Positions 27,512 through 37,252 of a stretch of DNA of 64,000 nucleotides are shown here, one piece after another. The notes under the pieces were generated by a model. That model was given only the letters and a program-made list of their open reading frames with translations. It made no database searches and was not told the DNA's origin. The DNA is from Tepidimonas charontis (GTDB taxonomy: Bacteria > Pseudomonadota > Gammaproteobacteria > Burkholderiales > Burkholderiaceae_C), in NCBI RefSeq assembly GCF_007556685.1, contig NZ_VJON01000009.1, forward strand, positions 1-64,000, given 5' to 3'. Positions within the stretch are counted from its first letter, which is position 1. Each line of letters begins with the position of its first letter. The translations under genes and the position numbers were made by a program.

Positions 27512-28381
27512 TCAGGACGCCGGGCTCGGCAATTCGAAGCCGTAGCGCTGCAACACCGCTCGGACCTCGGGGGTACTCAGGAACGCATAGAAAGCCTGGG
27601 CGGAGGGCGGCGCGCCGCGCAGCAGTACCATGCGTTGCGCCAGCGGCTGGTGCCACGTGGCGTCGATCAACGCAAAGTGGCCGCGCGCCGCCACTTCCGG
27701 CGCCAGCGCAAGCGCGTAGGCGATGATGCCACCCTGTGTGCCACCGGAGGAGGCGAACTGCACCGTCTGCGCGATATTTTCGCCCAGTACCAAATGCGGC
27801 TGTATGGCAGCCCACAAGCCGGCGTGCTGCAGGGCTTCCCGTGCGCGCATGCCGTAGGGGGCATGCTCGGGCGAGGCAATGGCGAACTTTTTCAGGCGAC
27901 CGTCCTGCAAAGCAGCAGCCAGATCGCGCAACGTGCCGTCGGCTTTCAACGGCGAGCCGTGCGGCACGAACAGCCCGATGCGTCCGATGGCGTAGCGCTG
28001 CCCCCGATCGACGGTCAGGCCCGCATCCGCCAGTCGATACACGAACGCCTCGTCAGCCGACAGAAACACATGAAACGGCGCACCCTGCAGGATCTGGGCG
28101 GTGAACTGCCCCGAGGAGCCGAAAATGAGCCGCACCCGCTGGCCATGTTTGCGCTCGAAGAGGGCAGCGATTTCACTCAGCGCAAACTTCAGGTCCGACG
28201 CCGCCACTACCGTGGTACTGTTGCCGGACTGGGCGCGTGCCAGCGACAGCGCGGAGCCGAGGGCGGTCGACGCCGCCCACGCCAGCCAGTGACGGCGGCG
28301 CAGGCCGAGGTGCCGGCGCCATGGGGGCGGTGCAAGGCGGTGGTGCGCGCCGGGCGCGCGCGCATCGGTGAGGGCAAGCAT
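27512..28381 (-). CDS. modA: Molybdate ABC transporter substrate-binding protein ModA
   Basis: A 289-residue periplasmic binding protein of the ModA family. After a basic N-terminus and hydrophobic stretch (WLAWAASTALGSALSLARAQ, signal peptide), the mature part begins TVVAASDLKFALSEIA. It continues with LIFGSSGQFTAQILQGAPF and VFLSADEAFVYRLADAGL, the oxyanion-binding lobes. KKFAIASPEHAPYGMRAREAL is a further family block. ATG 28381 is chosen as giving a long but plausible signal region; upstream in-frame starts exist. It is first in modABC. Confidence 0.9.
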   Translation of the reverse strand: MLALTDARAPGAHHRLAPPPWRRHLGLRRRHWLAWAASTALGSALSLARAQSGNSTTVVAASDLKFALSEIAALFERKHGQRVRLIFGSSGQFTAQILQGAPFHVFLSADEAFVYRLADAGLTVDRGQRYAIGRIGLFVPHGSPLKADGTLRDLAAALQDGRLKKFAIASPEHAPYGMRAREALQHAGLWAAIQPHLVLGENIAQTVQFASSGGTQGGIIAYALALAPEVAARGHFALIDATWHQPLAQRMVLLRGAPPSAQAFYAFLSTPEVRAVLQRYGFELPSPAS

Positions 28382-28557
28382 ACTCGGTGAAGCGGTGACG
28401 TATTGCACGGAAAGCGATACGGTGGACGGCAGGCGCCGCACGCGGCTGATGGTCACAGCGGCGGGCCCAATGGACATCGGGCCCAGCATAACGCAGGTGT
28501 GCGCGGTAGTGCACAGGTGCATGACCAGCCATCTGGGGGATCTCGATCGGCAGCCGC

Positions 28558-29412
28558 TCAACCGAGCGAGTACCCGGCCGCGCGCATCAGCATCAGCAAC
28601 GCCACGCCGAGCGTCAACAGACCAAAGGCCCGACGCAGCACCTTGGGGTGGACGTGTCGCGCCAGTGTGCGTGCGGCCAACAAGGCGGCCACCGCCGCTG
28701 AGCCGAACGGCGCGGCCACAGGCCACGGCAGGGCGCCGTGCAGGGCGCCAGCGGCCACCCCGCTGGCCGAAACCAGCGCGATCACGGCCAGCGATGTCGC
28801 CTGAATGCTGCGCCAGTCCAGATCGCTGAACCGTTGCAGCGCCGGGATGATGACGAACCCGCCGCCCACGCCAAACAGACCACTGAGAACACCCGCAGCC
28901 AGCCCCGTGGCGCCCAGCGCACGCGCGCAGCGCGTGGTCCAGCGCAGCCGGCCTTGGACCGGGTCGAGTCGGCAGGGTTGGTCAGGCGGTGTGTCCAGTG
29001 CTTCGTGGGCCGGGCCACGCCAGCTGCGCCAGGCTACGTAGAGCAGCAGGGCCGAGAAGGCCAGCAGCAGCGGGGTCGCTGGCAGCCGTGCGGCCAGCCA
29101 CACCCCTGCCGGTGCCCCCAGCATACCCAGCACGCCCATCCAGGCTGCTGCGCGGTAGCGCACGATTCCCTCGCGCAAACCCAACAACGCCGCCAGCGTG
29201 GCTGCCGCACATACCGCGATCAGGCCGGTGGGGGCGGCTTGCGTGAGTGGCAGGTGCAGCCCCAGTACCAACAGCGGTACCGCCAAAATACCGCCGCCGG
29301 CACCGGTCAGCCCCATCACGATGCCCACCGCCGCCCCCAGGGCCAGTGTTTGGCCGAGCGCCGGTGTTGCCAGTGCAGTGGCCAGTGAGAGGGGCAGCGC
29401 AGACAGGTCCAT
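28558..29412 (-). CDS. TauE/SafE family membrane exporter
   Basis: A 284-residue membrane protein with about eight hydrophobic helices and the two-fold internal repeat of the TauE/SafE family. The repeats are GLTGAGGGILAVPLLVLGL in the first half and GLFGVGGGFVIIPALQRFS in the second. Members are proposed to export sulfite or organosulfonates; the substrate here cannot be told. ATG 29412 (MDLSALPLSLATAL) is chosen because the sequence upstream is not family-like. It is transcribed alone, 177 bp upstream of modA on the same strand. Confidence 0.88.
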   Translation of the reverse strand: MDLSALPLSLATALATPALGQTLALGAAVGIVMGLTGAGGGILAVPLLVLGLHLPLTQAAPTGLIAVCAAATLAALLGLREGIVRYRAAAWMGVLGMLGAPAGVWLAARLPATPLLLAFSALLLYVAWRSWRGPAHEALDTPPDQPCRLDPVQGRLRWTTRCARALGATGLAAGVLSGLFGVGGGFVIIPALQRFSDLDWRSIQATSLAVIALVSASGVAAGALHGALPWPVAAPFGSAAVAALLAARTLARHVHPKVLRRAFGLLTLGVALLMLMRAAGYSLG

Positions 29413-29625
29413 TCCTCGGTACCGGAGTGGTTGAGTAACACCAAGCACTGGAGTGCGCATCCCCTCACGGGCGCGGCGCCACCCGTTCGTCACGCTCGCG
29501 CCACGGCCCAGACGCCACGCCCAGCGCGCCGGCGGTCACTGCCGGGCCGCCAACCGATCGGCATCGGTATGCGGGTCCAGCATGATCCATTGCGCGACGC
29601 CGCGGGCCGTGTGATCAGACGCACC

Positions 29626-29640
29626 GTGTCGATTCGACAC
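29626..29640. promoter_or_regulatory. Perfect 7-1-7 dyad between ssb and the TauE gene
   Basis: GTGTCGA-T-TCGACAC is a perfect palindrome in the 265-bp gene-free stretch 29413-29677. The one-base centre argues against an RNA hairpin and for a protein-binding site. It could control the TauE/SafE gene 214 bp downstream. I see nothing else in this interval. Confidence 0.3.
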
Positions 29641-29677
29641 TGACCCGCGCAGCCCGGGCGTTGTACGCGCGCCGGCC

Positions 29678-30172
29678 TCAAAACGGAATGTCGTCGTCCA
29701 TGTCCTCGAAACCGGTGGCCGCCGCCGGTGTGGCTGCCGGCGCCGCACGGCTGGCCGCCGGCGCGCTGCTGCGCGCCGCAGCCGGGGTGGCGGTGCGCGG
29801 GGCGATTGCGCCGTCCTCGGCTGCGCCGCCCATGCCTTCCCGGCTGCCCAGCAGCTGCAGCTCGGTGGCGATGATGTCCACCGTGTTGCGTTCGATGCCG
29901 TCTTGGCCGGTGTACTTCCCGTATTTCAGGCGGCCCTCGACATAGACCGGGCGGCCCTTTTTCAGATACTCACCGGCAATCTCGGCCAGTCGGTCGTAGA
30001 AGGTGACGCGATGCCACTGGGTGTCCTCGACCGTCTCACCGGTGTTGCGGTCCTTGCGGCGGCTGGAGGTGGCGATGCTGACGCTGGCCACCGGTTGACC
30101 CGATGGTAGGTAGCGAATCTCGGGATCGCGGCCGCAATTGCCGACGAGGATGACTTTGTTGACGGATGCCAT
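29678..30172 (-). CDS. ssb: Single-stranded DNA-binding protein
   Basis: A 164-residue SSB. The OB-fold spans about residues 1-110: MASVNKVILVGNCGRDPEIR, then DTQWHRVTFYDRLAEIAGEY and KKGRPVYVEGRLKYGKYTGQ. An Ala/Pro-rich linker follows, and the acidic interaction tail ends in DMDDDIPF, which recruits repair and replication partners. It is directly downstream of the MFS gene on the same strand, an arrangement common in Comamonadaceae, where uvrA often lies nearby; uvrA is not in this window. Confidence 0.97.
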   Translation of the reverse strand: MASVNKVILVGNCGRDPEIRYLPSGQPVASVSIATSSRRKDRNTGETVEDTQWHRVTFYDRLAEIAGEYLKKGRPVYVEGRLKYGKYTGQDGIERNTVDIIATELQLLGSREGMGGAAEDGAIAPRTATPAAARSSAPAASRAAPAATPAAATGFEDMDDDIPF

Positions 30173-30300
30173 GGCGAAAGTCCTGGAAAAAGGGGGGAGG
30201 CTGCGCGGCGGCTCGCGCCGGGCCGCGTGCACGAGCGCATTGTGCCGCAATGCAGGCGCGGCGAGTTCCCCCGGTTGGGGGAGCAGGGCCTGTACACGCT

Positions 30301-30328
30301 GCGCCCAGCCCCAAGCGGCGCTGGGCGC
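30301..30328. promoter_or_regulatory. 9-bp hairpin upstream of ssb
   Basis: GCGCCCAGC (30301-30309) pairs perfectly with GCTGGGCGC (30320-30328) across a 10-base loop, in the 185-bp gap between the MFS stop and the ssb start. It may be a terminator for the MFS gene or part of the ssb leader. No T-run is present. Confidence 0.35.
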
Positions 30329-30357
30329 GGTCGGATGGGGGACCAACCCCAGTGCCG

Positions 30358-31590
30358 TCACGGCGTGGCAGCCGTGGCCGCGGCGGCGGGTGCGGGCGCC
30401 CGCAGGCCCCAGCTCAGGCACAGCCACAGCGCGCACACCACGGCGCCGCCGGCAAAAATGGCGGTTGGCCCGTGGTGCTGGGCCAGCCAGCCGCCCAGCG
30501 CGCCACCGGCAAACAGGCCCAGCGATTGCAGGGTGTTGTAGACCCCGAGCGCGGCCCCGCGCGCCGACGGTGGCGCCAAGCGCGAGGTCAGGCTGGGCTG
30601 GCTGGCTTCCAGCGTGTTGAAGCCCAGAAAGAACACCATCAGGGTCAGACCCAGCGCCAGCAGCCCAGCGTGCGCCTGGGCGGCCCACCACAGTGCCAGT
30701 TGGGCCAGCAGCAACAAGCCGATGGCGCCGCGCAGCACGGCGGCCAGATGGCCACGCCGCTCCAGGCGGAACAGCACGCCGCCCATGATCAGGAACGATA
30801 CGACGAGTGCTGGCAAATAGACCTGCCAGTGTGCGGCTTTGGGCAGGCCCGCCTGCACCAGCAGCGCCGGCACCGCCATCCACAGCGCCATCTGCAGAGT
30901 ATGCAGCAGCAGCACACCCAGGTTCAGGCGCAGCAGCGCCGGGTCGCGCAGTACGGTGCGCAGCGCATGGGGGGTGGGCAGGCGCGGGCGCGCCGGTTCA
31001 GCGGGCACACCCCACTGCACCACGGCCATGCCCAGCAGGGTCAGGGCGGCCGTCAACGCAAACAAACCGGACAGGCCCACCGCGCCGGCCAAGGGCGGCG
31101 CCAACACCAGCGACAAGGCAAACACCAGTGCAATGCTGGCGCCCACCAGGGCCATGGCTTTGGTGCGCACGGTGTCGCGGGTCAAATCCGCCAGCAACGC
31201 GGTAACGGCTGCCGAAATGGCGCCGGCACCTTGCAGGGCGCGTGCTGCGATCAGGTGGTCGATGTGCGTGGCCAGCGCTGCCCAGACGCTGCCGGCGGCA
31301 AACACCGCCAGCCCCGCCTGGATGACGCGCTTGCGGCCCCAACGGTCGGAGGCCAGCCCGAGCGGCATCTGCAACAGCGCCTGGGTGAGCCCGTAAATAC
31401 CCAAGGCCAAGCCGACGCGCTCGGGGTCGTGTCCGCCGGGCAAGCGCGCTGCTTCCAGCGCGAAGACGGGCAGCACCAGAAACAGCCCCAGCATACGCAG
31501 CGCAAAAATGCCGGCCAAAGCGGCGCTGGTGCGGCGCTCATCGGCGGTCATGCGGGTGGCGGTGGGCGAAGCGGCGCCAAAGGCGGTCAT
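30358..31590 (-). CDS. MFS transporter
   Basis: A 410-residue major-facilitator protein with about 12 membrane helices. FALRMLGLFLVLPVFAL is helix 1. The conserved loop 2-3 signature appears as GLASDRWGRKRVIQAGL, and RALQGAGAISAAVTALLADL is the helix-4 motif. The C-terminal half has FFLGFNTLEASQPSLTSRLA and the usual helix-rich end. The overall form resembles YajR/drug-efflux-like members; no substrate can be assigned. ATG 31590 is chosen; ATG 31551 (MTADERRT) is also possible. It lies upstream of ssb on the same strand. Confidence 0.9.
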   Translation of the reverse strand: MTAFGAASPTATRMTADERRTSAALAGIFALRMLGLFLVLPVFALEAARLPGGHDPERVGLALGIYGLTQALLQMPLGLASDRWGRKRVIQAGLAVFAAGSVWAALATHIDHLIAARALQGAGAISAAVTALLADLTRDTVRTKAMALVGASIALVFALSLVLAPPLAGAVGLSGLFALTAALTLLGMAVVQWGVPAEPARPRLPTPHALRTVLRDPALLRLNLGVLLLHTLQMALWMAVPALLVQAGLPKAAHWQVYLPALVVSFLIMGGVLFRLERRGHLAAVLRGAIGLLLLAQLALWWAAQAHAGLLALGLTLMVFFLGFNTLEASQPSLTSRLAPPSARGAALGVYNTLQSLGLFAGGALGGWLAQHHGPTAIFAGGAVVCALWLCLSWGLRAPAPAAAATAATP

Positions 31591-31681
31591 GCGGCGGTGC
31601 GGTCGAGCCAGACGTTCAAAAACCGCCATTGTGCCGCAGCGCCGCACATCGCGTGCGGCGCCCGCGATACCCCAGTGTGCA

Positions 31682-34045
31682 TCAGTCGACGCTGGCGCTG
31701 CCTGGCGTTGCCGTGAGCGCGCTGCGGTACGCCCCGCAGCCGATCAGCAAGTCCTGAGACAGCGGCTCCACGTACGACGATTTGGCACGCACTTGCCCGG
31801 TCACTGGGTTGATGATGTTGTACTCGATCCAGCCGCCGCCCTGGTCGGCCCGATGCCAGGCGTCCTCCATGAAGCGCTCGGCGTCGATGCCTGGCGCGTC
31901 GTGAACGCGGGTGCCCACCTTGTTGCGGTCCAGGCCCATCACATGGTAGGTGCCGGCGCGGTCCAGCACGAAGATGTAGAGGTCGCGGTCGACGAAGGGA
32001 CCGTGAGTGTTTTGAAAATCTTCCTTGGCGCGCTCGTAGCCGACGGCTTGGATATGCGCCACCGCTTTCTTGACGAGCTGATAGGCCTCGTCGGCGGTGC
32101 CCTGGCGCAGCTTCATGTGCCGCACGGCCTCGTCGAGTTCGTGGGTGCGCTGCATCAAGCGGTTGGCGCGGTGCGTGGTGCGCTCCACCATCGCCGAGTT
32201 TTCATAGGTGACTTTGTCGAGGTCGCCTACCGCGGCCACCACCTCGGCCAGCGCAGTGCTCTGCTGGCGGCTGGCTTCAGCCATCTCGCCGATGCGCGCG
32301 GCGATGTCACGGATGCCGCGCACCAGCGCCGCCATCGCCTCGCTGACGGTGTGGATTTCGCTCACCGTGACTTGCACGCGCTGCGCGGACTCGTCGATGA
32401 GCTGGCGCACTTCGTTGGCGGCTTCTTGACTGCGCTGCGCCAGGCGCCGCACTTCGGAGGCCACGACGGCGAAGCCACGCCCGGCCTCGCCCGCGCGCGC
32501 CGCCTCCACCGCCGCGTTGAGCGCCAGGATATTGGTCTGGAAAGCGATGCCGTCGATGGTGCCGATGATCTCGGTCATACGCTGCGAGGTGGCTTGCAGC
32601 GACCCCAGGCCGCCCACCGTGTGCTGCATCAGCTCGTTGGCGCGCTCGGTTTCGGCATTGAGTTGGGCCGTCAGGCGCCGGATGTCATCCGCGCCGGCGG
32701 CGTTGGCCTGTACCGTGTCGGCCACCTGGCGCACGTTCGAGGTGGTCTGCTCCAGGCTGGCGGCTTGGCTTTGCGTGCGCTCAGCCAGTTGCTGGCTGTC
32801 TTCCACCAACTGCAAGCCCACGTGGCCAAGCACGGCGGCAGCGCTGCGCACATCGGCCACCAATTCCGACAGATGCGCCAGCATATTGCGCAGGCGCTGG
32901 CTCATGTCGGCCATTTCGTCGCGTCCAGGCAATACGGCGTCGCCTGTGAGGTCGCCCTCGGCGGCGCGGTCGATGGCCTGGTTCAGATGCGTCAAGCCGC
33001 CGACGGTGGCGCGATAGAACGCTGCCATGCCGTAGGCCAGCAGCAGCAAGACCACGGCGCACACCGCGGCGATGGCCCCGATCATGACCTCGCGCTGGGT
33101 CGAGCGCGCCGTCAGGCGTGCCTCGGCGCGCTGCAGCAACTCGTTCATCAAGGCGGTTTGCGCCGCCACCGCTGCATCGGCCAGCTTGAAATAGTCAGCG
33201 GCGTCGATGGTCATCGCGGCGGTGCGCAGGTGCGCATCGGTGGCACGGATCAACTCGTCGGTGCTGCTGCGAAACGCGCCCCATTGGGGTGGCACCGTCT
33301 CGCCACGCCGCTGCAAGGCGTCGAGCCGCTCTTGCAGCGCTGGCAACAAGGCCGTGATCTGGTCGGTCGTGCCAGCCAGCCGCACCACGTTGGAGAGGAT
33401 GACCGAGTCGGTCATCGCGTCGGGGTGGGCCAGTTGTGCCGGTCCGCGCCCACGCAGCATGCTCGAGACCTCGCGCACCGCCGGCAGCACCGACAGCGCC
33501 ATGCGCGCCTGGTGACTGACCACCGGATCCGCGTCCAATTCGAGTTGGGAGAAGTCGGCCACCAGGCCAATCAGCCGGTGCAAGCGCGCCAGGTGCTGCG
33601 TGGTGTCGGCATGTTGCACCGGCGGGTTGTCGTCGCCGGCAGCGGCGCTTTTATCGATGGCCTGGCGCAGCGGCAGCCACGCGCCTTCGACATTCCAGTG
33701 GGGGTGGCCAGCGAGGGCGGAGTCGGCCTCGGCCAGCGCCTGCCGCAACGGCGCGCGCGCCGCCTCGCGGCGTTGCTTGAGGGCGTCGTTGCCGCTGTTG
33801 AGCGCATAGTCCGTCAGGTCACGCCACGTTTGCAAGCGTTCGCCCAGCACCAACAAGGCCCGCGCCGCCTGTAGGCCGGCACGGGCTTCGCGCGCCTGCT
33901 GCGCGTCACGCCAATGGTCCAGCGCCAGCAACCACGCCACCGCCAACAGCGGCAACACCACCACTGCGGCCATTACCAGCATTTTTACGGGCATCGAAAT
34001 GCGCTGCAGCAGCGCCACGGCGGGGGCGGTCAATGGGCCTAGCAT
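31682..34045 (-). CDS. Methyl-accepting chemotaxis protein with C-terminal Cache-like domain
   Basis: A 787-residue chemoreceptor. Membrane helix 1 is at ~20-38 ([20 protein letters not shown]), a periplasmic helical domain fills ~40-310, helix 2 is near 312-335 ([19 protein letters not shown]), and a HAMP region follows ([12 protein letters not shown]). The signalling hairpin tip is [20 protein letters not shown] around residue 500. Unusually, after the signalling helices a second ligand-binding-like domain occupies ~660-775: [40 protein letters not shown], then [20 protein letters not shown], a Cache_2 pattern placed in the cytoplasm. ATG 34045 gives the membrane anchor. The receptor gene stands alone. 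Confidence 0.9.
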   Translation of the reverse strand: MLGPLTAPAVALLQRISMPVKMLVMAAVVVLPLLAVAWLLALDHWRDAQQAREARAGLQAARALLVLGERLQTWRDLTDYALNSGNDALKQRREAARAPLRQALAEADSALAGHPHWNVEGAWLPLRQAIDKSAAAGDDNPPVQHADTTQHLARLHRLIGLVADFSQLELDADPVVSHQARMALSVLPAVREVSSMLRGRGPAQLAHPDAMTDSVILSNVVRLAGTTDQITALLPALQERLDALQRRGETVPPQWGAFRSSTDELIRATDAHLRTAAMTIDAADYFKLADAAVAAQTALMNELLQRAEARLTARSTQREVMIGAIAAVCAVVLLLLAYGMAAFYRATVGGLTHLNQAIDRAAEGDLTGDAVLPGRDEMADMSQRLRNMLAHLSELVADVRSAAAVLGHVGLQLVEDSQQLAERTQSQAASLEQTTSNVRQVADTVQANAAGADDIRRLTAQLNAETERANELMQHTVGGLGSLQATSQRMTEIIGTIDGIAFQTNILALNAAVEAARAGEAGRGFAVVASEVRRLAQRSQEAANEVRQLIDESAQRVQVTVSEIHTVSEAMAALVRGIRDIAARIGEMAEASRQQSTALAEVVAAVGDLDKVTYENSAMVERTTHRANRLMQRTHELDEAVRHMKLRQGTADEAYQLVKKAVAHIQAVGYERAKEDFQNTHGPFVDRDLYIFVLDRAGTYHVMGLDRNKVGTRVHDAPGIDAERFMEDAWHRADQGGGWIEYNIINPVTGQVRAKSSYVEPLSQDLLIGCGAYRSALTATPGSASVD

Positions 34046-34420
34046 GGGTCGACGTTCATCTGGGTTGCTGCTGGGCGCGCAGCGCAAGAGCGCAACAGGG
34101 GGAGCCCCAGGCTGTTCAGAAATACGACGCGTATGAGTATCCGGTAAATCGGCCGTATTCGCGCCCACGGCACATACGGGAAAACCCGAATAGAGGTCTC
34201 TTTTTTTATTCTTTTTGTGACAAGCAAGCCGGGCGCGTCGAAGGTTGCGGGTGCGCAGACACGCGCAGGCTCGGGCGGCGGGCGTGCCTGCTCGGGCAAG
34301 CCCAGTCTGTCCTCGTCCGTTGCCGCCTGCGTCAGCCGCTGTCGCTGCGTGTCCAGCGACTCAACCGAGCCGGTGGCCTTTGGCGGCGTGCGCGTCCGCT
34401 GTCGCTGCGTGTCCAGCGGC
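34046..34420. other. 375-bp gene-free region with an A/T-rich patch and two 28-bp direct repeats
   Basis: Between the MCP start and the rpe stop (both minus strand) no gene is recognisable. Around 34190-34220 there is an A/T-rich patch (ttttttttattctttttgtg) that could include the MCP promoter. A GCCGAT stretch on the minus strand near 34150 recalls a sigma-28 -10 box, but no -35 partner is visible. Near 34336 and 34396 two 28-bp direct repeats occur. Confidence 0.4.
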
Positions 34421-34423
34421 TCA
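34336..34423. repeat. 28-bp direct repeats, 60-bp period
   Basis: CCGCTGTCGCTGCGTGTCCAG followed by CGRCTCA occurs at 34336-34363 and again at 34396-34423, differing at one base. Each copy contains the inverted arms CCGCTG...CAGCGR, so each may fold. The second copy overlaps the last three bases (the stop) of rpe. Only two copies are present. Confidence 0.75.
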
Positions 34424-35104
34424 CGCCAAGGCCGCGCGCATGCGGCCGATCACCGCTTTGTAGTCGGGCTGACCAAAAATGGCGCTGCCGGCGACAAAGG
34501 TGTCGGCGCCGGCGTCGGCGACGCGGCGGATGTTGTCCGCCTTGATGCCGCCGTCCACCTCCAGCCGAATGTCCTTGCCGCAGGCGTCGATGCGCCGGCG
34601 CGCCTGCTCCACCTTGCGCAGCGCGCTGTCGATGAAGCTCTGCCCGCCAAAACCGGGGTTGACGCTCATGATCAAGATCAGGTCCAAGTCCTCGATCACC
34701 CAATCCAGCACATCCAGCGGGGTGGCCGGGTTGAACACCAGGCCCACCTGGCAGCCGCGCGCCCGGATGGCCTGGATGCTGCGGTGCACGTGCGTGCTGG
34801 CGTCGGGGTGAAAACTGATCAGATCGGCGCCCGCATCGGCAAACATCTGCGCCAGGGCGTCGACCGGCTGCACCATCAGATGCACGTCCAGCGGCACCGG
34901 GCGACCGTCAGCAGTGGTGCAATGGGGTTTGAGCGCCTGCGCCACCCCCGGGCCGATGGTCAGGTTGGGCACATAGTGGTTGTCCATCACGTCGAAGTGA
35001 ATCCAGTCGGCGCCAGCGGCAATCACACTGCGCACTTCCTCACCCAAACGGGCAAAGTCGGCCGACAGGATGGATGGGGCGATACGGTAGGTGCGGGCAG
35101 TCAT
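34421..35104 (-). CDS. rpe: Ribulose-phosphate 3-epimerase
   Basis: A 227-residue TIM-barrel enzyme interconverting ribulose 5-phosphate and xylulose 5-phosphate in the pentose phosphate and Calvin pathways. Diagnostic segments are [36 protein letters not shown] (metal-binding His and catalytic Asp), [24 protein letters not shown] and [20 protein letters not shown]. The length is normal. ATG 35104 ([13 protein letters not shown]) is the standard start; ATG 35125 adds seven residues. It is divergent from the recombinase gene with a 105-bp gap. Confidence 0.97.
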   Translation of the reverse strand: MTARTYRIAPSILSADFARLGEEVRSVIAAGADWIHFDVMDNHYVPNLTIGPGVAQALKPHCTTADGRPVPLDVHLMVQPVDALAQMFADAGADLISFHPDASTHVHRSIQAIRARGCQVGLVFNPATPLDVLDWVIEDLDLILIMSVNPGFGGQSFIDSALRKVEQARRRIDACGKDIRLEVDGGIKADNIRRVADAGADTFVAGSAIFGQPDYKAVIGRMRAALA

Positions 35105-35209
35105 GGCGACAAAACGACGTTGCATCCAGCGCCCTATTGTCGGCTTTTTTCTCCATCACGCACGGCGGCTACCATTGGGGTTTCGCAACGCCAACCATCA
35201 GCTTTTCCG

Positions 35210-37216
35210 ATGCCACAGACGCCGCCTCACGTGCCCCCCGCGGATTTATTGGCCCCCGCTACTGACGCCGATGGCGTGACTGTGCGGTTGTGGTTGCGCG
35301 CCTGGGTGGCCTGGCTGCGTGGCGAGGGGACGGACGTGCGGGCAGTGCTGGCCCGACTGCAAGCGTGGCTGCAGGCCGTTGAGGCCGATGCGCAGGCCCA
35401 AGCGCGTCTGGCGCACGCGTGGCAGCGCTTGGGCGCGGCGGCCGCCGATTGGGCTCCGTTGTTGGCCGATGAAGGGATTGCGCGCCGGCCCGAGTTCGTT
35501 GCTGAGTTGGCGCATCGCCTGCGCCGACATCTGCTGCCGGTGTCGCCACGCACCACCGACAGCTCCGAATGGTTTGGCTGGGTATTCGACGACGAGCGCG
35601 ACGCCCGCTGGCTGGCGGCGATACCGGCGCGGCAGGTGCAGCGTCTGCAGCAACTGCTGGCACCTGAGGGCAACGGTGCGCCGCCGGTGCCGGTCGTGTG
35701 GCGTGGCGTCTTGCTAGACGCATTGGCCATCTGCACAGCGCACGTGGCGGTCACCTTGGTAGAGCCGGAGGTGTGGCAGCGTATGGTGCCGGCATCACGC
35801 CGTCTGCGTGCTTTCGAGGGCCTGGCGCGCAACCTGGATGCCTTGCGCAGCACCGTGCGCGCGCACGGCCCCCACGCTGCGCCGACCCAGGCTGCGGTGG
35901 ATGCGCTGCGTGCCGCGCTGGATGCGTGCCGCCACGCGGCCTACACCGCCTATGCCCATTTGGATGAGCATGGCATTTCCACGGCCGTGGTGTTTCGCCT
36001 GCACCAACTGCGTGAGCGTGTTTTGCGGGCCAAGCGCCTGCTGGAAGCGCTGGCCAGTCCCAACCCGGAGCGGGCAGCGATGCATCTGCTGGCGCGGCTG
36101 GTGCGTGCCAACCACCAGGCGCGCCGCATCGGTCCCCTGGTGGCGCGGACGTCGCAGCTGCTGGCGCAACGGGTGGCCGAGCGCAATGCCGAGACCGGGG
36201 AGCACTACATCAGCCGTAACCGCACCGAGTACTGGGCGATGCTACGTCGTGCGCTCGGTGGTGGTGCGGTACTGGGTCTGACCACATGGAGCAAGTTGGC
36301 ACTGACCGCATTGGGCCTGAGCGCCTTTTGGGGCGGCTTGGTGGCGGGGCTCAATTACGCGGCGTGGTTTGTGCTCATCATGCTTTTGCATTGGACGGTG
36401 GCGACCAAGCAGCCGGCGATGACGGCCCCGGCCTTGGCCGCTCGTTTGAAGCACCTGCACAGTCGCGAGGCGGTGCTGCGGTTCGTCGACGAGATCGCGC
36501 ACCTGTTGCGATCGCAAGTCGCAGCCATCGCTGGCAATTTGCTGGCGGTCGTCCCGACGGTGTGGCTGCTCGACTGGGGGTGGCGCAGTGTGAGTGGCAG
36601 CCATCTCGTCGATGAGGCCAAGGCGCTGCACTTAATTGCGACCCACCAACTCTGGGGGCCCACCCTGTTGTTTGCCGCCGGCACCGGCGTGCTGCTGTTT
36701 GCCAGCAGTCTAATGGCGGGCTGGGCGGAAAACGCCTTCGTGCTGTACCGGCTCGACACCGCTTTGGCCCACCATCCGGCCTGGATACGCTGGCTGGGGC
36801 CGCAACGGGCCCAGCGCTGGGCAGCCTGGCTGCGCAGCCACATCTCGGGGCTGGCAGCCAACGTCTCCCTGGGCCTGCTGCTGGGGCTGGTACCCGCCCT
36901 ACTGGGCTTTTTCGGCCTGGGCTTCGACGTGCGTCACGTGACTTTGGTGACCGGGCAGCTCACGGCGGCGCTGGTCGCACTCGGCCCGCAAGCCCTGATG
37001 CAATGGGACGTTCTGTCGGCGCTGCTGGCGGCCCTGCTGGTTGGGCCCATCAATTTGGCGGTGAGCTTTTACCTGGCATTTCGGCTGGCGCTCAAGGCGC
37101 AGGGCATCAACGCGGTCAACCGCCAACGCATCCGTCAGGCGCTGCTGTACCGTTGGCGCAAGGCACCGGGCAGCTTTTTCTGGCCCCCGGCGTCCGAGCC
37201 TGCGCCGCGCGGTTGA
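35210..37216 (+). CDS. Gcr-type site-specific recombinase family protein
   Basis: A 668-residue protein of the Gcr family (SpecificRecomb, PF10136), named after a gonococcal gene. The N-terminal half is soluble and helical. From about residue 345 there are several hydrophobic helices: ALGGGAVLGLTTWSKLALTA, LSAFWGGLVAGLNYAAWFVL and HWTVATKQPAMTAPALAARL are typical blocks, and the C-terminal ISGLAANVSLGLLLGLVPAL and VGPINLAVSFYLAFRLALKA follow. The recombinase name is historical; the membrane character argues for another role. It is divergent from rpe and precedes thiL by 36 bp. Confidence 0.88.
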   Translation: MPQTPPHVPPADLLAPATDADGVTVRLWLRAWVAWLRGEGTDVRAVLARLQAWLQAVEADAQAQARLAHAWQRLGAAAADWAPLLADEGIARRPEFVAELAHRLRRHLLPVSPRTTDSSEWFGWVFDDERDARWLAAIPARQVQRLQQLLAPEGNGAPPVPVVWRGVLLDALAICTAHVAVTLVEPEVWQRMVPASRRLRAFEGLARNLDALRSTVRAHGPHAAPTQAAVDALRAALDACRHAAYTAYAHLDEHGISTAVVFRLHQLRERVLRAKRLLEALASPNPERAAMHLLARLVRANHQARRIGPLVARTSQLLAQRVAERNAETGEHYISRNRTEYWAMLRRALGGGAVLGLTTWSKLALTALGLSAFWGGLVAGLNYAAWFVLIMLLHWTVATKQPAMTAPALAARLKHLHSREAVLRFVDEIAHLLRSQVAAIAGNLLAVVPTVWLLDWGWRSVSGSHLVDEAKALHLIATHQLWGPTLLFAAGTGVLLFASSLMAGWAENAFVLYRLDTALAHHPAWIRWLGPQRAQRWAAWLRSHISGLAANVSLGLLLGLVPALLGFFGLGFDVRHVTLVTGQLTAALVALGPQALMQWDVLSALLAALLVGPINLAVSFYLAFRLALKAQGINAVNRQRIRQALLYRWRKAPGSFFWPPASEPAPRG

Positions 37217-37252
37217 GGCGCGTGCGGCAACCAGGGGCACGGAATCAGGGCG

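Noticed and set aside
31508-33874. 788-codon plus-strand open frame
   Set aside because: It is antisense to the chemoreceptor gene; no motifs, and the minus-strand reading is unmistakable.
34046-34200. Sigma-28 flagellar promoter for the chemoreceptor gene
   Set aside because: A GCCGAT-like -10 is visible on the minus strand but no TAAA -35 at the right distance.
34336-34423. CRISPR-like repeat
   Set aside because: Only two copies, no further units and no cas genes in the window.
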